A stretch of 64,000 nt of DNA from Deltaproteobacteria bacterium (GTDB lineage Bacteria; Desulfobacterota; Syntrophobacteria; Syntrophobacterales; Thermodesulforhabdaceae): NCBI GenBank assembly GCA_019309115.1, contig JAFDGW010000018.1, positions 31,432 to 95,431 on the forward strand, read 5' to 3'. A program made the translations under genes and the position numbers. The first letter of the stretch is position 1; every line of letters begins with the position of its first letter. The notes beneath the pieces are model-generated. The model did no database searches. It saw nothing but the letters and a program-made list of their open reading frames with translations, and had not been told where the DNA came from. Below are positions 1-9,162 of the stretch, one piece after another.

Positions 1-662
1 CGGCTATGGCCTGTGGTGTTGACCGACCGGATGTGGTGATAGTTGACGATGCAGGTCAGCACCGAAGGCTCAAGAAAAACATGGAAATTATGGTTTTTAA
101 TCTTGAATCACCTTGGGGAAATGGTTCCCTTGTTCCATTTGGCCCTTTGAGGGAGCCCCTTTCGGCTGTCGGAAGGGCTCGGTTCGCTGTATGCACTGGA
201 ATTGATAGTTTTCGTTTTCCTGAAACGGTTTGCGTCCTGAAGCGCTTCTTGCACGACGGTGTCAGTGTAGTGCTTGCCAGAAAAAGGCCAGCGCAGTTCG
301 TTATGGGGGATACATTTTATCCTGCGTCTTTTTTAGAAGATCGCAAAGTGGTGGCTTTTGCTGGAACTGCTAGACCTGAAGGTTTTTTCCGCCTTCTTAA
401 ACTCTGTGGTGCTGTGCTGAAAGGTGTAGTTTCTTTTCCGGACCATTATCCGTATTCTGGACGAGACATAGCTGTATTGGCCAAGCGGGCAGAGCAATCC
501 GGTGCAGATCTTCTCGTCTGTACCGAGAAAGATTATTGTCGTGTGCCCGTTTCTTGGCAGAATAAGGTTGGTTATGTAACCATTGATCTGGATTTTGGGG
601 AGTGGAATAGTGATGTAAGAAAGAATTTGATTGATGCAATTGTTTCGAGGGTCAAGAAATGA
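1..662 (+). CDS. lpxK: Tetraacyldisaccharide 4'-kinase LpxK, C-terminal part
   Basis: LpxK phosphorylates the 4' position of tetraacyldisaccharide 1-phosphate at the inner membrane in lipid A synthesis. The reading frame is open to the window edge, so the 5' end, including the P-loop, lies outside; about 220 residues remain of a family length near 330. Visible family motifs are DDAGQH (the catalytic DDxxQH region), GPLREP, FPDHYPY and CTEKDY. The stop overlaps the start of the next gene by four bases (ATGA), which suggests translational coupling. The presence of lipid A synthesis fits a Gram-negative envelope. Confidence 0.93.
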   Translation, partial: AMACGVDRPDVVIVDDAGQHRRLKKNMEIMVFNLESPWGNGSLVPFGPLREPLSAVGRARFAVCTGIDSFRFPETVCVLKRFLHDGVSVVLARKRPAQFVMGDTFYPASFLEDRKVVAFAGTARPEGFFRLLKLCGAVLKGVVSFPDHYPYSGRDIAVLAKRAEQSGADLLVCTEKDYCRVPVSWQNKVGYVTIDLDFGEWNSDVRKNLIDAIVSRVKK

Positions 663-1963
663 CGCATCTTCCGGCTATCTTGAGGATATTTATAATCTTT
701 GCGTTGGTCCTTTTTGCCATCAGAAAGAATGTTGCCCTTGGTCATGTCTTTACGGGATCTGCCATCGTGTTGGGATTTTTATTTGGCATGGATCCCGTAC
801 ACCTTGGTGTTGCCGCTTTTCATGCCCTTACCCATCCTAAAACGTTAGCACTTGCCTGCGTGGTCTCTCTTATACTGGTCCTCAGCCACAGCATGGAAAA
901 AGCGAAGGAGATGGAACGCTTGCTCGAAGCCTTCAGGGGAATTATAGGAAACCCTCGGTTAAACGTGGTTATTTTCCCCGCCCTGATTGGGCTGTTGCCG
1001 ATGCCGGGAGGAGCAATTTTTTCTGCTCCCATGGTTAAAAATATTGGAGGCCGCTTTGGCCTGACGCCTCCCCAGCTCAGCTATATCAACTATTGGTTCC
1101 GCCACATCTGGGAATACTGGTGGCCTCTTTATCCAGGAATTTTGCTGACAACGGCTCTAGCAGGCATTGATCTGTGGAAGTTTGTGTTATCTACATTGCC
1201 TCTCACCGCCGTTGCCGTTTTTATTGGTTATCGGACATTAAAGTTTGGAGGTTTGAGGGAACAATCGTCTTCTGCAAATTTAGCGCACTCTACGCCCCTT
1301 CGCCCTTTTCTGGTAAGGCTCATTCCCATTGCAATAGTAATAGGTGGTGGGCTCGGGCTTGGAGCTATTTTCAATTATACTATGTCGGGAGAAATTCAAA
1401 AGATTTCTAGGGAGTTGGGACTAATTGTTTCCCTTTGCTGTGCCATTGCTTTCGTATGGATTAAGAGCAGGTTCCGCCTGACCGAATGTGTTGCCATTTT
1501 GACCACGAAGCAGCTCGTAAGAATGTTCTACATGGTTTGTTCCATTCTCATATTCAAAGGCATTCTTCAGGAAAGTCAGGCGGCGGAAGCCATAACCCGC
1601 GAACTTCTTGCTTTACACATACCGCTCATTTCCGTCTGTGTAGTGCTTCCTTTTTTGATGGGCATGATCACGGGGATTACCGTGGCCTTCGTGGGAACCA
1701 CCTTTCCTATTATCATTGCGCTGGTTCAGAACCTTGGAGAGAGCCAGTTCCTGTTGCAGTATCTTATGCTATCGTTGGTTAGTGGCTTTGTAGGGGTTAT
1801 GTTATCACCGGTACACCTCTGCCTTTTGCTGTCCAATGAGTACTTTCAAACCACCATGCCGCCAGTTTATCGGTACCTGCTGATGCCCTGTTCAGTAGTT
1901 TTAATCTTCGCTCTGTCCTATTTTGAAGTTCTGCGCCTAGGGTTTGCTTTTCTTAGGTCGTAA
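659..1963 (+). CDS. DUF401 family integral membrane protein
   Basis: This 434-residue protein is strongly hydrophobic, with about ten predicted membrane segments. The signature stretch MPGGAIFSAPMV near residue 118, followed by a WFRHIWEYWWPLYPG segment, is typical of the DUF401 family, a group of permease-like proteins whose substrate is not known. The start is the ATG that overlaps the lpxK stop. The final helices carry a GxVGVMLSPVHLC motif reminiscent of ion-transporter superfamily members with two inverted repeats (inference). Co-transcription with lpxK looks likely, but a role in envelope biogenesis is only suggested by position. Confidence 0.8.
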   Translation: MTHLPAILRIFIIFALVLFAIRKNVALGHVFTGSAIVLGFLFGMDPVHLGVAAFHALTHPKTLALACVVSLILVLSHSMEKAKEMERLLEAFRGIIGNPRLNVVIFPALIGLLPMPGGAIFSAPMVKNIGGRFGLTPPQLSYINYWFRHIWEYWWPLYPGILLTTALAGIDLWKFVLSTLPLTAVAVFIGYRTLKFGGLREQSSSANLAHSTPLRPFLVRLIPIAIVIGGGLGLGAIFNYTMSGEIQKISRELGLIVSLCCAIAFVWIKSRFRLTECVAILTTKQLVRMFYMVCSILIFKGILQESQAAEAITRELLALHIPLISVCVVLPFLMGMITGITVAFVGTTFPIIIALVQNLGESQFLLQYLMLSLVSGFVGVMLSPVHLCLLLSNEYFQTTMPPVYRYLLMPCSVVLIFALSYFEVLRLGFAFLRS

Positions 1964-2059
1964 AGTGAGAAGCGTTACCCAAAACCTCTTGTCTTTGCCG
2001 ACCTTCTGGCTTAAATCTCAGGATTGCTTACACAGAGACTTTAATGACGGAGGAGTCAG

Positions 2060-2887
2060 ATGGCGGAAAAGCGTAGGTGGTTGTGGCAGTCCTTTCTTGT
2101 GTGTTTTATTTTTAATGCAATCCTTGCAGTAGCTTTGTTCTGGCCGTTTCGTGAGGGACTAAAGGTGGTTTCTTCTTACTTGGAGCCACTTCTTAGCAAT
2201 GCAGACTTGAAAGCACAGTTACCGAAAGAAGTCATGCTTCTTATTACTAACCTTCAGGATCTGGTCATCATGACGGAAAAGTATGCAATACCAGCCATCT
2301 TTGGGGCTGTCGGAACCGTAACGCTCGCTATGTGGATTGTTATCGCCTTGGTCGGCGCGAAGCGAATTGAAGCTGCTGCTAAAGGGCCGTTAACACCGGA
2401 AAAGCCCGACAGAGACAGAGAAGAAAGAGTAGAAGAAAAGCCTGTTAAAAAAGCGGAAAAGGTTGATGAGCGACGTCGCTTGCTCCCGGCCGTGCAGTTT
2501 ATTGCGCTTATGCAGAGGGAAGGCCGTTTTGTTGATTTTCTGAAAGAAGATATTTCGTTGTATGAAGATTCTCAAATAGGTGCTGCCGTTCGAACATTGC
2601 ATGATGAGTGGCGCAAGATTTTCGACGAACACGTTAAGGTGGAGCCTGTTTACTCGGAGGTTGAAGGAACGGAGGTTGTGATTGAAAAAGGTTTTGATCC
2701 TGTGGCTATTCGCCTTACGGGGCGAGTATTGGGTGATCCACCTTTTAAAGGCATAGTCAAGCACAGAGGTTGGCGGCTTGTGAGGATAGAGCTTCCTCAG
2801 ATGGTTGATCCAGATAGGGATGATCTCGTTCTTGCGCCGGCAGAAGTAGAAGTTCAACAACCTTCAGAAGGAGGTGATTCGGCTTGA
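2060..2887 (+). CDS. DUF2760 domain protein, first gene of the Hsp70-like module
   Basis: The 275-residue protein has two N-terminal membrane segments (about residues 10-32 and 78-105), a charged Lys/Glu linker (about 113-143) and a C-terminal DUF2760 core with the sequence features FLKEDISLYEDSQIGAAVR and a GxVLGDPPFKGIVKHRGWR stretch. It starts at ATG behind a strong ribosome site, GGAGG eight bases upstream. Its stop overlaps the TTG start of the next gene. DUF2760 has no established biochemical role. Its tight coupling to two Hsp70 homologues suggests a membrane-anchored partner or client-presenting protein for them (inference). Confidence 0.82.
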   Translation: MAEKRRWLWQSFLVCFIFNAILAVALFWPFREGLKVVSSYLEPLLSNADLKAQLPKEVMLLITNLQDLVIMTEKYAIPAIFGAVGTVTLAMWIVIALVGAKRIEAAAKGPLTPEKPDRDREERVEEKPVKKAEKVDERRRLLPAVQFIALMQREGRFVDFLKEDISLYEDSQIGAAVRTLHDEWRKIFDEHVKVEPVYSEVEGTEVVIEKGFDPVAIRLTGRVLGDPPFKGIVKHRGWRLVRIELPQMVDPDRDDLVLAPAEVEVQQPSEGGDSA

Positions 2888-4683
2888 GTTCAGAAGCTAA
2901 ATACGTAGTTGGTATTGACCTTGGGACGACTCACTGTGTCGTTGCCTACGCTCCCATAATGGCCGAAGGTGAAAAGCCCAACATCCGCATATTTGAAATC
3001 CTTCAAATAACCGCTCCGAACGAAATGCGATCCCTCTCGTTACTTCCCTCTTTCTTGTATCTTCTTGGAAAGGGGGACGTTGATCCATCGAGCGTGAGGT
3101 TACCCTGGCAAGAAAGTGTGTTTGCGCTGGTTGGTAGTTTTGCAAGGAAGAGGGGTTCCGAGGTTCCTCATCGCCTTGTTGCTTCGGCCAAGTCCTGGCT
3201 TTGCCACAGCGGAGTAGACAGGACAAAGCCCATACTTCCATGGAATAGCCCGGACGAGGTTCAAAAAGTTTCGCCTGTCGAGGCGTCGTCCATGTTTCTC
3301 GAGCATGTACGCGATGCGTGGAATCATACCATAGCAGCGAACGATCCCGAAGCCAGGCTAGAAAATCAGGATATTCTCATAACCGTTCCCGCATCTTTCG
3401 ATGCTGTTGCACGGGAACTAACCGTTCAGGCAGCTCGACTGGCGGGTTTTGAACATTTTACACTTCTGGAGGAACCTCAGGCGGCTTTTTATGCTTGGAT
3501 AGAGGCAAACGAGGACAACTGGCGGAATCTGGTAAAACTTGGTGATTCCATTCTGGTGTGCGACGTTGGTGGAGGTACTACGGATTTCAGCCTGATTGAA
3601 GTTTCCGAAGAAGACGGAACGCTCGCTTTGAAGCGCGTTGCAGTTGGGGAGCACATACTACTGGGCGGGGATAACATGGATCTGGCCCTTGCCTACACTT
3701 TGCGTCACAAAATTTCGGCGCGTCTTGACGATTGGCAATTTCGCGCACTCTGGTACCGTGTCCGCAGCGCCAAGGAAAGGCTTCTTTCCGATCCTGATCT
3801 TCAAAAAGAGCCAGTTGTTATTCTCGGACGAGGCACATCCCTGATTGGGGGCACCATAAAAACTGAGCTGACCCGCCGAGAAGTCGAAGAAATTCTGGTG
3901 GACGGGTTTTTCCCCATGTGTGATCTTTCGGACCGTCCCAAACGTACATCTCGAGTTGGCATGCGCGAGATGGGGCTTCCTTACGAGGAAGATCCGGCCA
4001 TCACACGTCATCTTGCCCACTTCGTGAGTCGTCATCTGGAAAGGTTGCCTTCATTCCCGTCGGCTGTTCTGTTCAACGGTGGCGTAATGAAGGCCGAACA
4101 GTTTCGTGGGAGAATTATTGATCTTTTGCGTTCTTGGGGTGGTGAAGGTGAGGTTCGTGAACTTTCTTTTGCGGATCTAGACCTTGCCGTTGCCAGAGGG
4201 GCCACCTATTACGGTTTTGCCCGCAGAGGACGTGGTGTCAGGATTAGAGCGGGAGCATCGAGATCCTATTACATTGGAGTGGAAAGTGCTATGCCGACGG
4301 TTCCGGGTGTTCCAACGCCAATGAAGGCACTTTGTGTTGTACCTTTCGGGATGGAAGAGGGAACCACGGAGGAAATTAAAGAACGGGAGTTCGGATTGGT
4401 TGTTGGTGAGCCGGCGGTTTTTCATCTACTTTCGTCAACGATAAGACAGGATGATAGAGCAGGCGAGGTTGTTGAAGACTGGGAAGGTACCATCGAGCCG
4501 GTTGGCACTATGGAGACGGAGTTGCCTGCTACAGAGGAGGAAGCTGGGGGGACAGTTGTGCCGGTATGGCTTGAGTCAGCCATGACGGAAATCGGAACGC
4601 TTGAACTCAGGTGTGTTGACGTGATTAACCCGGAGAGAAAGTGGAAGCTGGAGTTTAACCTGAAGGAAAGAGAAGCGAAATAA
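2884..4683 (+). CDS. Divergent Hsp70 family protein (first of pair)
   Basis: This 599-residue protein keeps the Hsp70/actin ATPase core: phosphate-1 motif GIDLGTTH at residues 10-17, phosphate-2 motif CDVGGGTTDFS near 226, and an adenosine-type FNGGVMK motif near 397. The region after residue about 450 is shorter than, and unlike, the canonical DnaK substrate-binding domain and lid. The start is TTG behind GAAGGAGGTGATT, overlapping the DUF2760 stop. It belongs to an uncharacterised Hsp70 subgroup found in deltaproteobacteria next to a longer paralogue; canonical DnaK is encoded separately at 22 kb. ATP-dependent chaperone activity is inferred from the family only. Confidence 0.88.
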   Translation: MSSEAKYVVGIDLGTTHCVVAYAPIMAEGEKPNIRIFEILQITAPNEMRSLSLLPSFLYLLGKGDVDPSSVRLPWQESVFALVGSFARKRGSEVPHRLVASAKSWLCHSGVDRTKPILPWNSPDEVQKVSPVEASSMFLEHVRDAWNHTIAANDPEARLENQDILITVPASFDAVARELTVQAARLAGFEHFTLLEEPQAAFYAWIEANEDNWRNLVKLGDSILVCDVGGGTTDFSLIEVSEEDGTLALKRVAVGEHILLGGDNMDLALAYTLRHKISARLDDWQFRALWYRVRSAKERLLSDPDLQKEPVVILGRGTSLIGGTIKTELTRREVEEILVDGFFPMCDLSDRPKRTSRVGMREMGLPYEEDPAITRHLAHFVSRHLERLPSFPSAVLFNGGVMKAEQFRGRIIDLLRSWGGEGEVRELSFADLDLAVARGATYYGFARRGRGVRIRAGASRSYYIGVESAMPTVPGVPTPMKALCVVPFGMEEGTTEEIKEREFGLVVGEPAVFHLLSSTIRQDDRAGEVVEDWEGTIEPVGTMETELPATEEEAGGTVVPVWLESAMTEIGTLELRCVDVINPERKWKLEFNLKEREAK

Positions 4684-4692
4684 TCGGGTAAA

Positions 4693-7545
4693 ATGAAAGA
4701 AACGAGCGGAACAGAAGATTGGTCATTCAGGTTTGTTATCGGCATTGATCTGGGGACTACAAATTCTGCAGTTGCTTTCGTTGATCTGGCCGATGAGCGC
4801 AGACAAATAAAGATTTTTAAAATTCCGCAGGTGGTTTCGCTTGGAGAAATTGCCGAACGATCTCTGTTACCATCTTTTCTTTATCTCCCTGGGAGTTACG
4901 AGGTTCCACTCGACCAGTTGCGCCTTCCATGGAAGCAGAATGTTCGGGATGTGGTAGGTGAGTTTGCCCGTGAGCAGGGAGCACTTGTTCCAGAGCGTTT
5001 GGTTTCATCTGCAAAGTCCTGGCTATGTCATGCTCGAGTGGACAGAAAAGCCCCGATTCTTCCGTGGGGAGTCAGTGGCGATGACGTGAGAAAGGTTTCC
5101 CCTGTAGAAGCCAGCGCCAAATACTTGGAGCACATACGGGAATCATGGAATTACGTCGTAGCCCGTGATGACGATGAGCTTCGCTTCGAAGAGCAATTGA
5201 TAGTCCTGACCGTGCCGGCTTCATTTGACGAGGTGGCCAGGGAACTTACCGTTGAAGCGGCTCGGATGGCCGGCATACCTAAATTAGTACTTCTGGAAGA
5301 GCCTCTTGCTGCTTTTTATGCGTGGTTGAGCCGCCACAGGGATAATTGGCAGGAGCAGCTTCAAGCAGGTCATGTGATTCTTGTGTGCGATGTGGGTGGT
5401 GGAACCACCGACTTTACGATAGTTGCGTTTCGGGAAGGGGAAAAAGGGCTTCGATTTGATCGCCTGGCAGTAGGAGAGCATCTTCTGCTGGGTGGAGACA
5501 ATATGGATCTTGCCATAGGAAGACACGTTGAGATTGGGCGTTTTGGCAAAGCCGGAGCACTAGATTCCAAGCAATGGCATCAATTATGTCATCAATGTCG
5601 AAAAGCGAAGGAGCAGTTGCTGGAAAACCCGGATATAGAAGCGGTTAAGGTCACTGTGGTCGGACGTGGCACTAGACTCATTGGAGATACTGTATCGGTA
5701 AACCTGTCCCGGCAAGAGGTTGAAGATCGCATCATAGAGGGATTTTTCCCCTTTTGTAACCTTGACGATGAATTGAAAAGCTCTGGGAGATCGGGACTTA
5801 CCGAGTGGGGGCTACCTTACGTACAGGATCCTGCTATAACTCGCCATCTTGCTTCGTTCTGGCGTAGGTTTGAGGATTTCCTCAAATCCGAAGTAGGTAG
5901 GAAAGATCCTTACCCAGATTTTATTCTGTTCAATGGTGGTGCACTGGCTCCGGCGGTTATAAGGCGAAGACTTCTTAATGTCGTGGGAAGCTGGTTTGAG
6001 GACCGTGCCGGTAAAGGATGGAAACCGGGGGAACTCCACAATCCGAAGCCCGATTTGGCCGTTGCTTTCGGCGCCGCTTACTACGGCATGGTGCGCCTTG
6101 GGTTTGGAGTTCGTGTTGGGGCTGGCACGCCCAGGAGTTACTACGTGCAAGTGGACAGCGGTCAGGATGATGACGGTGGTATGGTTTACCGCGGGGTTTG
6201 CATTGTCCCAAGAGGTTCGGAGGAAGGTTTTGAGGCTGAACTCCGGAATCATGACTTTCAGGTCATCACTAACAGGCCGGTAGCTTTTCAGGTGCTCTGT
6301 TCAACGACGAGGCTGGAAGACAGACTGGGAGATGTAGTTGATCTGCCCGATGGCGAAGTGACTCCTCTGCCACCAATTAGGACCGTCTTACGTTTCGGAA
6401 AGAAAGGGGTAACGCAGCAAATACCGGTTACTATTGCATGTCAGTTATCTGAAGTCGGAACACTTGATATTTGGTGTAAGTCCCTAAAAACACCTCATAA
6501 GTGGAAGCTCCGGTTTGATGTCAGACAACATGCGGACACGGAAAAGCGATCAATTCTGCCCGGCGAAATCTTTGATGAAGAGCTTTTAAATGAGGCGTCA
6601 AACCTAATAAAGAACGTCTTTACGGGTGGACATTCAGAAAAACGTTTGGATCCAGACGCTTTGGTAAAACATCTCACGGAGCTCTTTGGTACACCGCGTG
6701 AAAAGTGGTCGCTTCTGGCGATTCGCAAATTGGCCGACACTCTCTTGGGTGTGGCGGAAGGTCGTAAACTTACCTTTCGCCATGAAGCACGATGGTTGAA
6801 CTTGCTTGGATTTTGTATGCGTCCCGGCTACGGAGATCCTGTTGACGAGTGGCGCATAAGGCAGATCTGGAGGATATATCATCAAGGGTTGAGTTATCAT
6901 CGGCAGCCAATGTGCCGTCTTGAGTGGTGGATATTTTGGAGGAGGGTTGCCGGAGGATTGTCGGCTGGGCAGCAGCTTCATGTTTACCAACAGCATTCGG
7001 CTTATTTCCAACATGGAGAAACTAAGGGCAGAAAAAAGGCTAGGAAGTTGAATTCACAGGAGATAACTGAATTCTGGATGGCTTTTGCCAATTTTGAGCG
7101 GCTTCCTGTAGAGGTTAAAGTTCTGCTGGGACGTAGAATGCTAGATCGAGTACTTTCACAGAAAAAACCCCGCCATCAAGATCTATGGTCTTTGGCTAAG
7201 CTTGGAGCTAGAATTCCTCTTTACGGGCCCATTGACAGGGTTGTTTCGGCTGACGAGGTTATGAAATGGATATCCGCATTGCTGGATAAAGCTGATGAAC
7301 TGGAGGCTGTATGTGTAAGACCTATAGTACACATGGCGCGTTTGACAGGGGATAGAGCGAGAGACCTTCCAGAGGATTTTAGAAGAAGGATTTACGAAAC
7401 CTTGCTAGGATTGGAGGATGACGATAAGCTGAAGGTGCTTTTTAAAGAACCGTCGGAAGAATTGAGTCTTCAGGAACAGGAGTGGGCCTTTGGCGAATCC
7501 CTGCCGTCAGGGCTTGTGCTTGGGGAAACCAACCAGATAAAATGA
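4693..7545 (+). CDS. Long Hsp70 family protein with DUF3731-type C-terminal extension (second of pair)
   Basis: The 950-residue protein has an Hsp70 ATPase core (GIDLGTTN at residues 17-24, CDVGGGTTDFT near 232, FNGGALAP near 415) closely similar to the preceding gene, then an extra region of about 320 residues (about 625-950). That extension is rich in Trp, Arg and Leu and helical in appearance, and matches the position of the DUF3731 domain found in such long Hsp70 proteins. It starts nine bases after the previous stop with a weak ribosome site, so it is probably translated by coupling. The two proteins look like an ancient duplication, the second having gained or kept the extension. Function and client are unknown. 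Confidence 0.87.
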   Translation: MKETSGTEDWSFRFVIGIDLGTTNSAVAFVDLADERRQIKIFKIPQVVSLGEIAERSLLPSFLYLPGSYEVPLDQLRLPWKQNVRDVVGEFAREQGALVPERLVSSAKSWLCHARVDRKAPILPWGVSGDDVRKVSPVEASAKYLEHIRESWNYVVARDDDELRFEEQLIVLTVPASFDEVARELTVEAARMAGIPKLVLLEEPLAAFYAWLSRHRDNWQEQLQAGHVILVCDVGGGTTDFTIVAFREGEKGLRFDRLAVGEHLLLGGDNMDLAIGRHVEIGRFGKAGALDSKQWHQLCHQCRKAKEQLLENPDIEAVKVTVVGRGTRLIGDTVSVNLSRQEVEDRIIEGFFPFCNLDDELKSSGRSGLTEWGLPYVQDPAITRHLASFWRRFEDFLKSEVGRKDPYPDFILFNGGALAPAVIRRRLLNVVGSWFEDRAGKGWKPGELHNPKPDLAVAFGAAYYGMVRLGFGVRVGAGTPRSYYVQVDSGQDDDGGMVYRGVCIVPRGSEEGFEAELRNHDFQVITNRPVAFQVLCSTTRLEDRLGDVVDLPDGEVTPLPPIRTVLRFGKKGVTQQIPVTIACQLSEVGTLDIWCKSLKTPHKWKLRFDVRQHADTEKRSILPGEIFDEELLNEASNLIKNVFTGGHSEKRLDPDALVKHLTELFGTPREKWSLLAIRKLADTLLGVAEGRKLTFRHEARWLNLLGFCMRPGYGDPVDEWRIRQIWRIYHQGLSYHRQPMCRLEWWIFWRRVAGGLSAGQQLHVYQQHSAYFQHGETKGRKKARKLNSQEITEFWMAFANFERLPVEVKVLLGRRMLDRVLSQKKPRHQDLWSLAKLGARIPLYGPIDRVVSADEVMKWISALLDKADELEAVCVRPIVHMARLTGDRARDLPEDFRRRIYETLLGLEDDDKLKVLFKEPSEELSLQEQEWAFGESLPSGLVLGETNQIK

Positions 7546-7562
7546 ACTGAGGAGGCAGAGCA

Positions 7563-7751
7563 ATGTGTGAGGCAAACGCTTATCTGCTGAAGGATAATAG
7601 AGAAGAGCTTATTATGGAAGCTGTGGACGTGGTGGAAAACGAAGACGGCCTGCTGAAAATGCGCAATATTTTCGGCGAGCAAAAGACGGTGAAAGGCGTT
7701 ATAAAACGAATGGCTCTTGTGGATCACAAGATTATTATTGAAGAAGCCTGA
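7563..7751 (+). CDS. CooT family small nickel-binding-type protein
   Basis: A 62-residue protein that starts MCEANAYLL and carries the VKG and LVDHKI motifs of the CooT family. In Rhodospirillum CooT, a homodimer, binds one Ni(II) through Cys2 and takes part in maturation of carbon monoxide dehydrogenase. Cys2 is conserved here. The start ATG follows GAGGAGGCAGAGCA, a strong ribosome site, 17 bases after the Hsp70 stop, so it sits in the same operon. No carbon monoxide dehydrogenase or hydrogenase gene is in the window, so the nickel client is not apparent. CooT homologues are common in deltaproteobacteria without coo genes. Confidence 0.85.
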   Translation: MCEANAYLLKDNREELIMEAVDVVENEDGLLKMRNIFGEQKTVKGVIKRMALVDHKIIIEEA

Positions 7752-7760
7752 AAATAATAA

Positions 7761-7834
7761 GGTGCACCCAATCCTGACGCATGAACGTTGCGGAGTGGAG
7801 GGAAGGGTGCGCCCTGTGTTTTCTTTTTGTTTTG
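7761..7834 (+). terminator. Nested hairpin with T-rich tail after the CooT gene
   Basis: GGTGCACCC (7761-7769) can pair with GGGTGCGCC (7805-7813) with one G-U pair. A small inner stem CGCA/TGCG lies in the loop, and a T-rich run (7819-7834) follows. This fits a rho-independent terminator that ends the DUF2760-Hsp70-CooT transcript before the next start at 7892. The long outer loop lowers confidence. Confidence 0.5.
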
Positions 7835-7891
7835 TCTGCTCGTTCTTCTGATAGATTCCAGAAACATTTTTCCTTATGAGGCGTCACGACT

Positions 7892-9157
7892 ATGATAAAT
7901 ATTCTGACCGAAGTCGGTTTCAATAGCTTAGTTTTTGCCGGGCTATTTGGCATATCAGCTTTTTTTGCCGGTTCTGAAACCGCCCTCATGGCCGTCAACC
8001 GTTTTAAAATAGCCTACCTGGCAAGAACCGATGGCAAGGCAAAACTGCTGGAGAAAATCTTAAAAGATCCGGATAGACTTATTGGAACACTCCTTCTGTG
8101 TAACAACTTGGTGAATGTGGCGCTATCCGCAATGGGAACAGCTATTGCCATTAGGCTTTTTGGGGATCGAGGGGTTCTGTACGCCACTTTCGTCATAACC
8201 CTTGGGCTTCTTATTTTTGGCGAAATTACTCCGAAGACCATAGCGGCTTATCATGCTACTCCCATAGCTTTGCGCGTTTCCCCGGTTATGCGCTTTCTTA
8301 TAAGCTTTTGTTATCCTTGTGTTCGAGGGCTTACCTTTTTGTCCAATGCCATAATACGTTTGCTGAGGTTAGAACGGCAAAAGGGGGATTTAGATCTGAG
8401 TGAGGAGGAGCTTCAGGCGTTGATTGAATCATCGGGAAGTGGGGCCGGGCTAGAGCGTGAAAAACAGGAAATGCTGATTGGAGTGTTGTTGCTCGATAAG
8501 ACCACTCTCGGTGACATCATGGTTCCTTGGAGGGATGTAGTTTCCCTTGAGTTGAACGCAACTCTTCAAGAAGTGCTCACTGTGGTGGAAGAAAACAAGT
8601 TTTCCAGATACCCTGTGTACGAAAAAGACCCTAGCAATGTCGTTGGGTTTGTACACGTTAAGGATTTATTACTAAAAATCGGGGAAAACCAAACAGAGGT
8701 CAGACTCAAGGATGTGCTGATGCCTCCGCCTTTTGCTCCTGAATCGAGAACCATTCGGGATCAGCTGGAAGCCTTCAAGCGCGAGCAACTTCACATGTGT
8801 TTCGTCGTTGATGAGTACGGGCAAGTCGTAGGGCTGGTAACTCTGGAAGACGTTCTGGAAGAAATCGTTGGCGAAATCGAAGACGAACACGATTCATCGG
8901 GAATTGAAAGATTATTTCGTCTTGCAGACGGATCCTATCTGGTTGATGGTTCTATGCTGATACGGGACATTAATAGGCGGCTTGGGCTTGAACTTCCTGA
9001 AAACGGCGTCAGGACCGTTGCCGGTTTGATAATAAGTAGGCTGGATCGGTTTCCGGATGTGGGAGAAGTTGTTTCTGTTGGAAGGTGCAAACTACAGGTC
9101 GTGAGGAAACGGGGTTTTTCGATAGAAAAGGTAAGAATTCAGGTGCCAGGTGGGTAA
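7892..9157 (+). CDS. CNNM/CorC (HlyC) family membrane protein with CBS pair
   Basis: The 421-residue protein has an N-terminal DUF21/CNNM membrane domain (about residues 1-190, with a FFAGSETALMAV motif near 24-35), a pair of CBS domains (about 205-325; MVPWRDVV and VVDEYGQVVGLVTLEDVLEEIVGEI) and a C-terminal CorC_HlyC domain. Such proteins are linked to magnesium or cobalt efflux or homeostasis; the old name hemolysin is not functional evidence. ATG start lies after a spacer with a terminator, so it likely has its own promoter. It ends five bases before the chosen rsmH start. Confidence 0.92.
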   Translation: MINILTEVGFNSLVFAGLFGISAFFAGSETALMAVNRFKIAYLARTDGKAKLLEKILKDPDRLIGTLLLCNNLVNVALSAMGTAIAIRLFGDRGVLYATFVITLGLLIFGEITPKTIAAYHATPIALRVSPVMRFLISFCYPCVRGLTFLSNAIIRLLRLERQKGDLDLSEEELQALIESSGSGAGLEREKQEMLIGVLLLDKTTLGDIMVPWRDVVSLELNATLQEVLTVVEENKFSRYPVYEKDPSNVVGFVHVKDLLLKIGENQTEVRLKDVLMPPPFAPESRTIRDQLEAFKREQLHMCFVVDEYGQVVGLVTLEDVLEEIVGEIEDEHDSSGIERLFRLADGSYLVDGSMLIRDINRRLGLELPENGVRTVAGLIISRLDRFPDVGEVVSVGRCKLQVVRKRGFSIEKVRIQVPGG

Positions 9158-9162
9158 AAGTA

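Noticed and set aside
9085..9162. Earliest start of the rsmH frame
   Set aside because: It lies inside the CorC gene and the added residues show no RsmH homology.
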